Counted from the stretch's first letter, positions 17,730 through 25,897 are shown. The stretch is DNA of 40,663 nt from Bacteroides sp. (GCA_023662825.1 JAMPIH010000015.1:1-40663); one strand, 5' to 3'. Made by a program: numbers and translations. Notes: generated by a model not told the origin, from the sequence alone.

Positions 17730-18983
17730 TTAGACCAATTCGTGGATTACCAGACCCGAACGCAGTTTGGGTTCGAACCAGGTGGTCTTGGGAGGCATGA
17801 TGTTGCCGCTGTCGGCAATGTCGATAATCTGCTTCATGCTTACCGGATAAAGGGCGAAAGCCACCTTCATCTCACCGTTGTCCACACGACGCTTGAGTTC
17901 GCCCAGACCGCGGATACCGCCTACGAAATCGATGCGTTTGTCGGTACGCAGGTCCTTGATGCCCAGAATCTTGTCGAGCACGAGGTTGGAGAGGATCGTA
18001 ACGTCGAGCACGCCGATGGGGTCGGCATCGTTGAATGTGCCGGCCTTGGCGTTGAGCTTGAACCAGTGCCCGTCCACATACACGCTGAATTCATGCAGCT
18101 TGGAGGGCTTGTAGATTTCGGTGCCCATGTCCTGCACGTCGAAAGATTCGCCGAGGGCGGCGATGAACTGGTCTTTCGTCAGGCCGTTCAGGTCTTTCAC
18201 CACGCGGTTGTAGTCGATGATGTTGAGCTGGTTGTCGGGGAAAATCACCGTCATGAAGAAGTTGTATTCCTCCTTGCCGGTGTGGTTGGGATTGTTTTCC
18301 TTCTTTTCCTGACCCACCAGGGCAGCGGCGGCCGAGCGGTGGTGACCGTCGGCGATATACATGGCCGGAACGTCTTTCTTGAACAGTTCCACCAATTCGG
18401 CGATCACGGCCTTGTCGTCGATTACCCAGAAACGGTGACCGAAACCGTCTTCCTTGGCTACGAAATCGTAGAGGGGCTTTTGGGCGGTGATGCCGGCCAC
18501 GATTTCATCGATGCGCTTTACGGCCGGGTAGGCGAAGAACACGGGTTCCACGTTGGCGTTGGTGATGCGCACGTGCTTCATGCGGTCTTCTTCCTTGTCC
18601 TTGCGGGTAAGCTCGTGTTTCTTGATGATCTTGTTCACGTAGTCTTCGCTGGCGGCGCAGGCCACGATGCCGTACTGCCACTTCTTGAGGTCCATGCTCT
18701 GGGCATAGATGTAGAGTTTTTCTTCCTCGTCTTTCACCAACCAGCCGTTGTCCTTGAACTTGTTGTAGTTGTTTACCACCTGCAGGTACACTTCGGGGGA
18801 GTGTTCGTCAACCCCCTGGGGGAGGTCGATTTCGGCTTTGGTTACGTGAAGCAGGCTGTACGGATTGCCTTCGCATTCCTTGCGTGCTTCTTCGGAATTG
18901 AGAACGTCGTAGGGACGGCTGGCCAGTTTCTCAACAATGCTGACGGGAGGCCTGAAGCCCTTGAACGGTTTGATGATGGACAT
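17730..18983 (-). CDS. DUF1015 family protein
   Basis: A 417-residue cytoplasmic protein. It begins SIIKPFKGFRPP and carries the family landmarks SRPYDVLNSEEAR, MYIADGHHRSAAAAL near the middle and a C-terminal part ending in TTWFEPKLRSGLVIHEL. The ADGHHR stretch is the most conserved part of the family and looks like an active or binding site, but no activity is established that I know of. In many Bacteroidales the family sits beside serine biosynthesis genes (serC, serA); here it stands alone, with its own promoter (19041-19048), a palindrome in the leader and a terminator. Confidence 0.9.
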   Translation of the reverse strand: MSIIKPFKGFRPPVSIVEKLASRPYDVLNSEEARKECEGNPYSLLHVTKAEIDLPQGVDEHSPEVYLQVVNNYNKFKDNGWLVKDEEEKLYIYAQSMDLKKWQYGIVACAASEDYVNKIIKKHELTRKDKEEDRMKHVRITNANVEPVFFAYPAVKRIDEIVAGITAQKPLYDFVAKEDGFGHRFWVIDDKAVIAELVELFKKDVPAMYIADGHHRSAAAALVGQEKKENNPNHTGKEEYNFFMTVIFPDNQLNIIDYNRVVKDLNGLTKDQFIAALGESFDVQDMGTEIYKPSKLHEFSVYVDGHWFKLNAKAGTFNDADPIGVLDVTILSNLVLDKILGIKDLRTDKRIDFVGGIRGLGELKRRVDNGEMKVAFALYPVSMKQIIDIADSGNIMPPKTTWFEPKLRSGLVIHELV

Positions 18984-19010
18984 ATCTTTAAAATTTTAAT
19001 TGTTTTACAT

Positions 19011-19036
19011 TTTGTCTGCACACGGTGTGCAACAAA
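19011..19036. repeat. Palindrome in the DUF1015 leader
   Basis: TGCACAC, a central G, then GTGTGCA (19017-19031) form a perfect 7-base inverted repeat, extended by TTTGT/ACAAA on the outside with one unpaired C. It lies just downstream of the predicted transcription start of the DUF1015 gene and 28 bases before its ATG, so it could be an operator or an RNA hairpin. Confidence 0.6.
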
Positions 19037-19040
19037 CTTT

Positions 19041-19048
19041 CAAAGGTA
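19041..19048 (-). promoter_or_regulatory. Candidate -7 element for the DUF1015 gene
   Basis: On the minus strand these bases read TACCTTTG, an exact match to the Bacteroidota -7 element, 58 bases before the start codon. It lies directly beside the hairpin repeat at 19051; no TTG -33 element is seen. Confidence 0.5.
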
Positions 19049-19050
19049 CG

Positions 19051-19178
19051 AAAAAAATGGTTTTGGACAGTGATCTGCTTCGCTAAAGGCCGTAAGGGCG
19101 TTTGGTCACGTACAAGAGTACGCTCCCGCACGCACCTACGACCTTTATCTCGCATCTCACCGTCCAAAACCATTTTTT
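19051..19178. repeat. Long hairpin repeat, copy A
   Basis: A ~128-base imperfect palindrome bounded by an A run (19051-19057) and a T run (19173-19178). The outer arms AATGGTTTTGGAC and GTCCAAAACCATT pair perfectly, followed by GTGA/TCAC, then TAAAGG/CCTTTA and CGTA/TACG, and a central CGTAC-aaga-GTACG stem followed by CTCCC. It belongs to the same family as the three copies at 38917-39255: TCTGCTTCGCTAAA, GTACGCTCCC and GCATCTCACC are shared with copy B. It lies between the DPP III stop and the DUF1015 promoter and could end transcription in both directions. Confidence 0.8.
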
Positions 19179-19187
19179 GAATAGGCT

Positions 19188-19208
19188 GGCCGTAAGGGCG
19201 TTTGGTCA
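19188..19208. repeat. Partial second unit of the hairpin repeat
   Basis: These 21 bases are identical to 19088-19108 of copy A (GGCCGTAAGGG onward to TTTGGTCA), at a distance of exactly 100 bases. The fragment ends one base before the stop codon of the dipeptidyl peptidase III gene, as if a second tandem unit had been cut short there. Confidence 0.75.
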
Positions 19209-19209
19209 T

Positions 19210-21246
19210 TTAAGAAATGATCGGCAGCGAGGAATAGCGTTCGGCGTATGCCATCATCTGGGCCGCGAAATCGTCGGGATAGGAGATCTCGATGTCCGAG
19301 AGTTTACCCTCTTGGTCGTACACGGGGGTCAGTTCAGGGTTCACGAAGCCGCCGTAGGGCGCCAGATTTAGCTTCTTGTAGCGTTCCAGCACCTCGCGGT
19401 GCAGTGCGGCATCCACCTTTACGCCGTAGTTCTCCACCAGTGCGCGTCCGGCCTCGTAGTCGCCCTCCGACTTTATGCGCTGCACTTCGGCCAGCAGTTC
19501 GGCGAACAGGGTGCGCAGCCTTTCGTAGTCGTTGATCTTGAAATACGTCTTGCCCTCCCTCACGACTTTCTCCACCACGTTCTGCGCCAGCCCCTTTTCG
19601 TAGGCCCAGCGGGCGATCAGGCTGCGGTTGCGCATGTGGGCCTCCTCGATTTCCTTGCCGTATTCCACGCGCACCAGCTGGGTCATCAGGCCGTTGCGCA
19701 TATAGCCGTCGTATTCGGCCTTGGCGGGTTCCTTGTCGGGCAGTAGCCCCAGTTCCTGCATCTTGTCGTCCATCATGTAATAGAGGGCGAAGAGGTCGGC
19801 GCGGGCTTCCTCCAGGGTGGAGGCGTAGCTTTTGAGCGCTTCCGAAACCACGCCCTCCAGCATCTTGCCCGAACCGTGCCCCAGGCATTCGTGCAGATCC
19901 GTGTGCAGGTTGTCGCCCACGGAGGCCGAGGCCTTGGCGCGGTCTATCTCTTCCTGGCAGAACGCGAATTCCTGCAGCATGCCGCCCAATTCCTTGGCGC
20001 TCTTGTCGTAGGCATCGGTAAGGTTCTCGATGGTTACCGACTTGCTGCCGTAGTCGCGGCGGATCCAGTCGGCGTTGGGCAGGTTGATGCCGATGGGCGG
20101 GGTGGGGAAGCAGTCGCCCCCCAGCTGCACCACGGTGATCACCTTGGCGCTGATGCCCTTTACCTTTTCTTTCCTGAAGCGTTTGTCAACGGGCGAATGA
20201 TCCTCGAACCACTGGGCGTTTTGGCTGATGATTTCCGTCCTGCGCGTGGCTTCCTCGTTGCGGAAATTCGCGATGGCTTCCCAACTGGCCTTGATGCCCA
20301 GTGGGTCTCCGTAGGTTTCGATAAAGCCGTTGTTGTAGTCGGCAAAGCTGTCGCAGTCTTGCGTCCAGAGCACGTTGTAGTCGTCCCAGGTCTTGAGGCT
20401 GCCGGTGGTGTAATAGTCAATCAGCATCCCGATATGTCGTTTCTGTGCGTCCGACTCGGCTTTTTCGGCCGCCTTTTGCAGCCAGAACACGATTTTTTCG
20501 AGTGCCTGCGAATACAGCCCGCCGATTCGGCACACTTCCTCCTTCAGTTGGCCGTTGCGCTTGGACAGACGGCTGTTCAGACCGTAGGAGAGCGGGCGAT
20601 CCTTGGCTTCGGGGTGTTCCTTCTCGTAGGATTCCTTCTGCCGGGCGTAGAAATTCTCGGCTTCGGCCGTGCCTACATTCATGTAATAGTTGCAGGCGGA
20701 AGCTTCCACCAGGCCTTTTTTCGGGTCGAGGTTGATGCGTTTCTGCGCCAGGTCTTCGTCGAATATCAGCTCGCCCACGAACGCGCACAGGCTGTCTGTG
20801 TCGGTAAAGCGCAGGTCTTTTTCGGCGCATTCCTGCAGTTGGGCGAAAACCCCGCTTAGATCGGAATTCTCCATGCAGTGTTTCAGGTATTGGCGGCTGA
20901 ATGCGGGCAGGAACTTGTCGCAGGCATAGTGGTGATGGATACCGTTGCTGAACCAGAAGCGTTTCAGGTAGATCTCGAAATTCTTGAAATCCTCGGTGTC
21001 GCGCTTGCCGGAGTACGTCTTATAGATGGCCTCCAACACCCTTTTTATAAGGATGTTGTAGCGGTAGTTCTGGGCGTAGAGGATGTCCCGGCCCGCGTTC
21101 GCTGCCATACTCAGGCAATAAAGCAGTTCCTTTTGGGGCAGGGACAGTTCTTCCCAGCCGGGAACGCGGTACCGCATCACCTTGAGGTCTGCGAAGCGGT
21201 CTATCGTATATCTGAAATTTTGGATTTTATCAGGTTTCTCTTTCAC
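19210..21246 (-). CDS. Dipeptidyl peptidase III family (M49) metallopeptidase
   Basis: A ~678-residue zinc peptidase that removes dipeptides from the N-terminus of small peptides. The M49 zinc motif HECLGH is at residues 452-457 and the second motif EEARAD about 28 residues later. Many segments match the Bacteroides enzyme, such as FRYTIDRFADLKVMRYRVP, KNFEIYLKRFWFSNGIHHHY, RTEIISQNAQWFEDHSPVD and LNLAPYGGFVNP. I chose the GTG at 21246 (VKEKPDKIQ): no in-frame ATG precedes the conserved N-terminus except one that would overlap the tRNA, AAAGG lies just before it, and a -7 element is ~29 bases upstream. No signal peptide or lipobox is seen, so it is probably cytoplasmic, unlike some relatives. 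Confidence 0.92.
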   Translation of the reverse strand: MKEKPDKIQNFRYTIDRFADLKVMRYRVPGWEELSLPQKELLYCLSMAANAGRDILYAQNYRYNILIKRVLEAIYKTYSGKRDTEDFKNFEIYLKRFWFSNGIHHHYACDKFLPAFSRQYLKHCMENSDLSGVFAQLQECAEKDLRFTDTDSLCAFVGELIFDEDLAQKRINLDPKKGLVEASACNYYMNVGTAEAENFYARQKESYEKEHPEAKDRPLSYGLNSRLSKRNGQLKEEVCRIGGLYSQALEKIVFWLQKAAEKAESDAQKRHIGMLIDYYTTGSLKTWDDYNVLWTQDCDSFADYNNGFIETYGDPLGIKASWEAIANFRNEEATRRTEIISQNAQWFEDHSPVDKRFRKEKVKGISAKVITVVQLGGDCFPTPPIGINLPNADWIRRDYGSKSVTIENLTDAYDKSAKELGGMLQEFAFCQEEIDRAKASASVGDNLHTDLHECLGHGSGKMLEGVVSEALKSYASTLEEARADLFALYYMMDDKMQELGLLPDKEPAKAEYDGYMRNGLMTQLVRVEYGKEIEEAHMRNRSLIARWAYEKGLAQNVVEKVVREGKTYFKINDYERLRTLFAELLAEVQRIKSEGDYEAGRALVENYGVKVDAALHREVLERYKKLNLAPYGGFVNPELTPVYDQEGKLSDIEISYPDDFAAQMMAYAERYSSLPIIS

Positions 21247-21274
21247 CTTTACGTATATTTTGGCTTGTGGGCGG

Positions 21275-21282
21275 CAAAAATA
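21275..21282 (-). promoter_or_regulatory. Candidate -7 element for the DPP III gene
   Basis: Minus-strand TATTTTTG matches TAnnTTTG and would give a leader of ~20 bases before the GTG at 21246. There is no TTG at the normal -33 distance. Confidence 0.4.
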
Positions 21283-21338
21283 GCACGAATTTGCAATCTT
21301 TTTCGTACTTTCGCGGCAGATATCGGCTTGCCGGTAAC

Positions 21339-21410
21339 GGACTCGTAGTTCAATGGATAGAATTTCAGATTCCGGTTCTGACGATAGGGGTTCGACTCCC
21401 CTCGAGTTCA
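21339..21410 (+). tRNA. tRNA-Arg (anticodon CCG)
   Basis: A full cloverleaf can be folded by hand. The acceptor stem GGACTCG pairs with CGAGTTC (one G-U pair). The D arm is GTTC with GAAT around an 8-base loop. The anticodon stem TCAGA/TCTGA encloses TTCCGGT, giving anticodon CCG, which reads the arginine codon CGG. The T arm AGGGG/CCCCT encloses TTCGACT. The variable loop has 4 bases. CCA is not encoded (CTC follows). It is divergent from the DPP III gene. Confidence 0.93.
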
Positions 21411-21440
21411 CTCGCTAAGAAAAACGCCAACCGGCGGTAG

Positions 21441-21464
21441 GACAGGGCGTTCGCCTGTCTTTCT
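21441..21464 (+). terminator. Possible weak terminator after tRNA-Arg
   Basis: GACAGG and CCTGTC form a 6-base stem with a 7-base loop, followed by TTTCT. It lies 30 bases after the tRNA. The stem is short and the T run broken, so this is tentative. Confidence 0.35.
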
Positions 21465-21504
21465 CCTTGTTCAAAACTTTTTCATAACATTTTTCCGGGA
21501 CACG

Positions 21505-21534
21505 TTGTTTTCGGTTTTCGCCGCCGTACCTTTG
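21505..21534 (+). promoter_or_regulatory. Promoter of the riboswitch-nrdDG-marC transcript
   Basis: TTG at 21505-21507, 19 bases, then TACCTTTG at 21527-21534, an exact fit to the Bacteroidota housekeeping promoter. Transcription would start near 21541, just at the front of the riboswitch. Confidence 0.78.
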
Positions 21535-21540
21535 CATCCG

Positions 21541-21712
21541 GTATCGGTTTCCTATCGGGCTTGTTGCCAAGCCTGTCGGGATGAAAAGGGAATCCGGTGA
21601 AAGTCCGGAACTATCCCCGTAGCTGTAAGTTTTTCCATCCGGCCTTGCCTATGCCACTGAACGGACGTTCGGGAAGGCGCAAGGCCGCCAACAAGTCAGA
21701 AGACCTGCCGTT
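21541..21712 (+). ncRNA. Cobalamin (B12) riboswitch
   Basis: The leader contains the ordered conserved elements of the cobalamin aptamer: GGGAATCCGGTGAAAGTCC (from about 21588), CCCCGTAGCTGTAAG, GCCACTG at 21653-21659, GGGAAGG at 21671-21677 and the B12 box AGTCAGAAGACCTGCCG at 21694-21710. A stem CTTTCG-GG-CGAAAG at 21730-21743 and the GC-rich stretch up to ~21775 may form the expression platform. The remaining leader runs to the nrdD ATG at 21858. When adenosylcobalamin or a related cobamide binds, downstream expression is expected to fall. Confidence 0.93.
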
Positions 21713-21857
21713 GCCGTACTTGATCCGGACTTTCGGGCGAAAGGCGAGGATGTGCCGTGGCGGATGCCTTCAGGTGCAACATCTTCTTTCCGCCGCTTTC
21801 CCGACCGACAGTTTCCGGAACATCATCACGATTGTTAACGTTTTAAAAACAAACGCT

Positions 21858-23948
21858 ATGGACTTATTTATCATTAAACGGGACGGAAAGAAAGAGCCTT
21901 TTTCGATCGACAAGATCAAGAAGGCCATCTCGAAGGCCTTCCTTTCGGTGGGCAGTTTCGCGACCCAGGACGTGATCGCCACGATCCTGAGCCGGGTCAG
22001 CATCACCAACGAAATGACGGTGGAGGAAATCCAGAACCAGGTGGAGGTGGCGCTCATGGCCGAACGCTATTATGCGGTGGCCAAGTCGTATATGCTTTAC
22101 CGTCAGAAACATATCGAAGACCGTGAGGTGCGCGACAAGCTCAAGTTCCTCATGGACTACTGCGACGCCTCGAACGCGGCCACCGGCAGCAAGTACGACG
22201 CCAACGCCAATGTGGAGAACAAGAACATGGCCACCTTGATCGGGGAGTTGCCCAAGTCGAACTTCATCCGACTGAACCGCCGCATGCTTACCGACCGGCT
22301 CAAGGATATGTACGGCAAGGAAATGGCCGACCGCTACATAGAACTGCTCAACGGCCACTATATCTATAAGAACGACGAGACGAGCCTGGCCAACTACTGC
22401 GCCAGCATCACGATGTACCCATGGCTTACGGGCGGCACCCTTTCCATCGGAGGCAACTCCAAGGCGCCCACCAACCTCAAGTCGTTCTGCGGCGGGTTCG
22501 TGAATATGGTGTTCATGGTGTCGAGCATGTTGAGCGGCGCCTGCGCCACGCCCGAGTTCCTGATGTACATGAACTACTTTATCGGCCTGGAATACGGCGA
22601 CGACTATTACCTGCACGCCGACAAGGTGGTGGACCTCTCCAGGAAACAGCGCACCATCGACAAGGTGATCACCGACTGCTTCGAACAGATCGTCTATTCG
22701 ATCAACCAGCCCACGGGAGCGCGCAACTACCAGGCCGTGTTCTGGAACATTTCCTACTACGACCGCTATTATTTCGAAAGCCTGTTCGGCAACTTCTACT
22801 TTCCCGACGGCAGCCGTCCCTGCTGGGAGTCGCTCAGCTGGCTGCAGAAACGTTTCATGAAGTGGTTCAACGCCGAACGCCTGCGCACCGTGCTCACCTT
22901 CCCGGTGGAGACGATGGCGCTTTTAACCGAGAACGGCGACGCCAAGGATGCCGAATACGGCGACTTTACGGCCGAGATGTATGCCGAGGGGCATTCGTTC
23001 TTTACCTACATGAGCGACAATGCCGACTCTTTGAGTTCCTGCTGCCGCCTGCGCAACGAGATACAGGACAACGGATTCAGCTACACCCTCGGGGCGGGCG
23101 GGGTGTCCACCGGTTCCAAGAGCGTGCTTACCGTGAACCTGAACCGCTGCATACAGTACGCCTCCCGTCAGAACATGCCCTATATGGCCTATCTTGAAGA
23201 GATCGTGGACCTGTGCCACAAGGTGCAGCTGGCCTACAACGAGAACCTCAAGTACATGCACAAAAAAGGTATGCTGCCGCTGTTCGACGCAGGTTACATC
23301 AATATGGGCAGGCAGTACCTCACCATCGGCGTGAACGGCCTGGTGGAGGCCGCCGAGTTCCTGGGCATCGAGATCAGCGACAACCCGCGCTACGAGAAGT
23401 TCGTGCAGCAGGTGCTGGGGCTTATCGAAGACTACAACAGACGCTACCGCAGCAAGGATGTGATGTTCAACTGCGAGATGATTCCGGCCGAGAACGTGGG
23501 CGTGAAGCACGCCAAATGGGACCGGCAGGACGGCTACATGGTGCCCCGCGACTGCTACAACAGCTATTTCTACATCGTGGAAGACGAGAACGTGAACATC
23601 ATCGACAAGTTCCGCCTGCACGGGCGCAAGTACATCGAGCACCTTACCGGCGGTTCAGCCCTGCACATGAACCTGGCCGAACACCTGAGCAAGGAACAGT
23701 ACCACCAGTTGTTGAAAGTGGCCGTCAAGGAAGGCTGCAACTACTTTACATTCAACATTCCCAATACGGTGTGCAACGACTGCGGACACATCGACAAGCG
23801 CAACCTCAAGGAATGCCCCGTCTGCGGCAGCAGGAACGTGGACTACCTGACCCGCATCATCGGCTACATGAAACGGGTCAGCAATTTCAGTCAGGCGCGG
23901 CAGAAGGAGGCCGCCAGGCGCCATTATGCTACGGCTGGCCAGTTATGA
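21858..23948 (+). CDS. nrdD: Anaerobic (class III) ribonucleoside-triphosphate reductase
   Basis: A 696-residue glycyl-radical enzyme that makes deoxyribonucleotides without oxygen. I chose the ATG at 21858 because the protein then begins with the ATP-cone (MDLFIIKRDGKKEPFSIDKIKKAI, residues ~1-90); an in-frame start at 21597 lies inside the riboswitch. The catalytic barrel includes SLSSCCRLRNEI and LEEIVDLCHKVQLAYNENLKYM. Near the end are a zinc site, CNDCGHIDKRNLKECPVCGS, and the radical glycine Gly669 in RIIGYMKRVSNF. The gene overlaps nrdG by 23 bases. Expression is probably reduced by cobalamin through the leader RNA. Confidence 0.96.
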   Translation: MDLFIIKRDGKKEPFSIDKIKKAISKAFLSVGSFATQDVIATILSRVSITNEMTVEEIQNQVEVALMAERYYAVAKSYMLYRQKHIEDREVRDKLKFLMDYCDASNAATGSKYDANANVENKNMATLIGELPKSNFIRLNRRMLTDRLKDMYGKEMADRYIELLNGHYIYKNDETSLANYCASITMYPWLTGGTLSIGGNSKAPTNLKSFCGGFVNMVFMVSSMLSGACATPEFLMYMNYFIGLEYGDDYYLHADKVVDLSRKQRTIDKVITDCFEQIVYSINQPTGARNYQAVFWNISYYDRYYFESLFGNFYFPDGSRPCWESLSWLQKRFMKWFNAERLRTVLTFPVETMALLTENGDAKDAEYGDFTAEMYAEGHSFFTYMSDNADSLSSCCRLRNEIQDNGFSYTLGAGGVSTGSKSVLTVNLNRCIQYASRQNMPYMAYLEEIVDLCHKVQLAYNENLKYMHKKGMLPLFDAGYINMGRQYLTIGVNGLVEAAEFLGIEISDNPRYEKFVQQVLGLIEDYNRRYRSKDVMFNCEMIPAENVGVKHAKWDRQDGYMVPRDCYNSYFYIVEDENVNIIDKFRLHGRKYIEHLTGGSALHMNLAEHLSKEQYHQLLKVAVKEGCNYFTFNIPNTVCNDCGHIDKRNLKECPVCGSRNVDYLTRIIGYMKRVSNFSQARQKEAARRHYATAGQL

Positions 23949-24405
23949 CGTGGTGTTCAGCGAGGTTCCCGACGAAGTTACGCTGGCCCTGAACCTCGCC
24001 AACTGTCCCCACCGCTGCCCAGGCTGTCACAGCCCGCACCTTCGGGAAGACAGGGGCGAGCCTTTGGACGGAACCTTGCTTGCCTGGTTATTGGAAAAAT
24101 ACGGAAATTCCGTAACTTGCGTCTGTTTTATGGGCGGGGATGCCGAGCCGGAAGAAGTGGCGCGTTGTGCCGCGTATGTAAAGGACTATACCGCGAGCCG
24201 TTTGAAGACGGCCTGGTATTCGGGTAGTGACACATGGCATGGAGCGGCGGTGGAAGGCGTGTTCGACTATGTGAAGATCGGCTCTTATAAAGAGGATAGG
24301 GGAGGGTTGGACCGTCCGACCACCAACCAGCGCATGTACCGCCTCAAAAACGGACAAAGAGAGGATATCACGTGCCGCTTTTGGAACAAGGGGCTGAAAA
24401 TTTAA
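23926..24405 (+). CDS. nrdG: Anaerobic ribonucleotide reductase activating protein
   Basis: A 159-residue radical SAM activase that generates the glycyl radical on NrdD. The cluster motif is CPHRCPGC with Cys27, Cys31 and Cys34 (CX3CX2C), and the glycine-rich SAM contact is CFMGGDAEPEE. Length and the ending QREDITCRFWNK fit NrdG. The start overlaps the nrdD end by 23 bases, so the pair is translationally coupled. Confidence 0.93.
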   Translation: MLRLASYDVVFSEVPDEVTLALNLANCPHRCPGCHSPHLREDRGEPLDGTLLAWLLEKYGNSVTCVCFMGGDAEPEEVARCAAYVKDYTASRLKTAWYSGSDTWHGAAVEGVFDYVKIGSYKEDRGGLDRPTTNQRMYRLKNGQREDITCRFWNKGLKI

Positions 24406-24411
24406 GAAAAG

Positions 24412-24996
24412 ATGAGCTTGCAATTCAACGTACAGGAAATTCTCACGGCCTTTATGGTGCTGTTCGCCGTTATCGACATTACCGGTTCCATTCCCATCAT
24501 CGTGGATTTGAACAGCAAGGGCAAGAAGGTGAAGGCCGGGCAGGCGGCCCTGCTCTCGTTAGGCATTCTGGTGGCCTTCCTCTTTGCGGGCGGCGGATTG
24601 CTGAAGCTCTTCAACACCGATATCGCCTCATTTGCCGTGGCCGGCTCGCTGGTTCTGTTCGCCCTGGCGGTGGAAATGACCTTTAACGTGGAGCTGTTCA
24701 AGAATGACGGCGGCATGGCTTCCTCCACCATCGTTCCGGTGGTGTTCCCCCTGGTGGCGGGGCCGGGTACGCTGACCACCGCGCTTTCGCTGCGGGCCGA
24801 GTGCGGGGCGGAGAACATCATCGTGGCCCTCGTGCTCAATATGGCGATCGTCTATTTCGTGATCCGGAAAATCAATATCGTGGAACGCATCATCGGCAAG
24901 AACGGCATCTATATTTCCCGCCGTTTCTTCGGGGTGATATTGCTGGCCATGTCGGTAAAACTGTTCGTGTCGAATATCCGGCTGCTCTTGGCCTAA
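24412..24996 (+). CDS. MarC-family integral membrane protein
   Basis: A 194-residue membrane protein with about six hydrophobic segments: FMVLFAVIDITGSIPIIVDL, ALLSLGILVAFLFAGGGLLKLF, ASFAVAGSLVLFALAVEMTF, TIVPVVFPLVAGPGTLTTAL, IIVALVLNMAIVYFVI and FFGVILLAMSVKLFV. The signature PLVAGPGTLTT and the overall pattern identify the MarC (UPF0056) family, whose transport function is unresolved. It begins 6 bases after nrdG and shares its transcript. Its stop codon overlaps that of the convergent rlmB gene (CTAA). Confidence 0.9.
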   Translation: MSLQFNVQEILTAFMVLFAVIDITGSIPIIVDLNSKGKKVKAGQAALLSLGILVAFLFAGGGLLKLFNTDIASFAVAGSLVLFALAVEMTFNVELFKNDGGMASSTIVPVVFPLVAGPGTLTTALSLRAECGAENIIVALVLNMAIVYFVIRKINIVERIIGKNGIYISRRFFGVILLAMSVKLFVSNIRLLLA

Positions 24997-25793
24997 AGCC
25001 TGCGCTGGCGCACGGCTTCGTAGAGGAACACGCCGTTGGCCACCGACACGTTGAGTGAGTCGATGCTGCCCAGGAGGGGGATGCGGAGCTGCTCGTCGCA
25101 GAGTTTGAGGTATTCGGGGCTCACCCCGTTTTCTTCAGAGCCGAGGATAAAGGCGGTGGGGGTCGTGAAATCGGCCCGGGTATATTCGATCGAAGCCTTT
25201 TCGGAAGCCGCATAGACCTTTACCCCGGAGGCTTTCAACAAGTGAATCGTGCTCTTGAGGTTTTCCTCGCGGCAAACGGGCACCGTCATCAGGGCGCCGG
25301 CCGAGGTCTTTACCGCGTCTTCGTTGATGGCCGCGCTGTTCTGCGCCGGAAGTATCACTGCGTCCACGCCCGCACATTCGGCCGTGCGCACCATGGCGCC
25401 GAAATTGCGTACGTCGGTCACGCGGTCGAAAATCAGCAGCAGCGGGGTCTTGCCTTCCTCGAAAATGCAGGGTAACAGATCTTCGATACGGTTGTATTCC
25501 ACCAACGACAGATAGGCCACCACGCCCTGGTGGTTGCCGCTGCACAGAAAGTTGAGCCGCTGTTGGGGCACGTACTGGGCGTGCAGGCCGTTGGTGCGCA
25601 ACCTGGCGTCCAGTTCCCGGTAAATTTCGCCCTGCAGGCCCTTCTGTATAATGATCTTCTCGAATTCCCTGCCCGCCCGGATGGCCTCCAGCACGGGGCG
25701 GAGCCCGTAGATCATATTGTCGGGACGTTTGGGACGGCGCGTAAAATTATTGGGACGCGAGGAACCGCTTTGACGGGAATTTCGGCTTATCAT
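24993..25793 (-). CDS. rlmB: 23S rRNA (guanosine-2'-O-)-methyltransferase RlmB / TrmH family
   Basis: A 266-residue SPOUT-class RNA methyltransferase. An Arg/Ser-rich N-terminal tail precedes the RNA-binding substrate domain (IYGLRPVLEAIRAGREFEKIII, GNHQGVVAYLSL). The catalytic knotted domain has the three motifs DRVTDVRNFGAMVRTAECAG, AFILGSEENGVS and IPLLGSIDSLNVSVANGVFLYE. This arrangement fits RlmB, which methylates the ribose of a P-loop guanosine in 23S rRNA, although another SpoU-type target is possible. It is convergent with marC, overlapping by 4 bases. Confidence 0.92.
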   Translation of the reverse strand: MISRNSRQSGSSRPNNFTRRPKRPDNMIYGLRPVLEAIRAGREFEKIIIQKGLQGEIYRELDARLRTNGLHAQYVPQQRLNFLCSGNHQGVVAYLSLVEYNRIEDLLPCIFEEGKTPLLLIFDRVTDVRNFGAMVRTAECAGVDAVILPAQNSAAINEDAVKTSAGALMTVPVCREENLKSTIHLLKASGVKVYAASEKASIEYTRADFTTPTAFILGSEENGVSPEYLKLCDEQLRIPLLGSIDSLNVSVANGVFLYEAVRQRRL

Positions 25794-25840
25794 TTCATTT
25801 ATTGTTTATTGAGCCTTTCGTGCCGGGAATCCTTTTCGTT

Positions 25841-25872
25841 TTGGCAGAAAAGCCGCATTTGCTATAACTTTG
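25841..25872 (+). promoter_or_regulatory. Promoter of mtaB
   Basis: TTG at 25841-25843, 21 bases, then TAACTTTG at 25865-25872. Transcription would start near 25879, giving a leader of about 20 bases to the GTG start of mtaB. Confidence 0.65.
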
Positions 25873-25897
25873 CAAGTTTACGAATAAATAACGTACC

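Noticed and set aside
18988-19209. Minus-strand frame of 73 codons over hairpin copy A
   Set aside because: Its translation resembles that of the minus-strand frame at 38853-39185, but only because both run through copies of the same hairpin repeat. No start signal or family supports a protein.
21247-21411. N-terminal extension of dipeptidyl peptidase III to an ATG at 21411
   Set aside because: It would run across the whole tRNA-Arg gene on the opposite strand and past the promoter; the extension has no similarity to the family.
21597-21857. Upstream in-frame start of nrdD at 21597
   Set aside because: It lies inside the cobalamin riboswitch aptamer; the ATP-cone begins exactly at the ATG at 21858.
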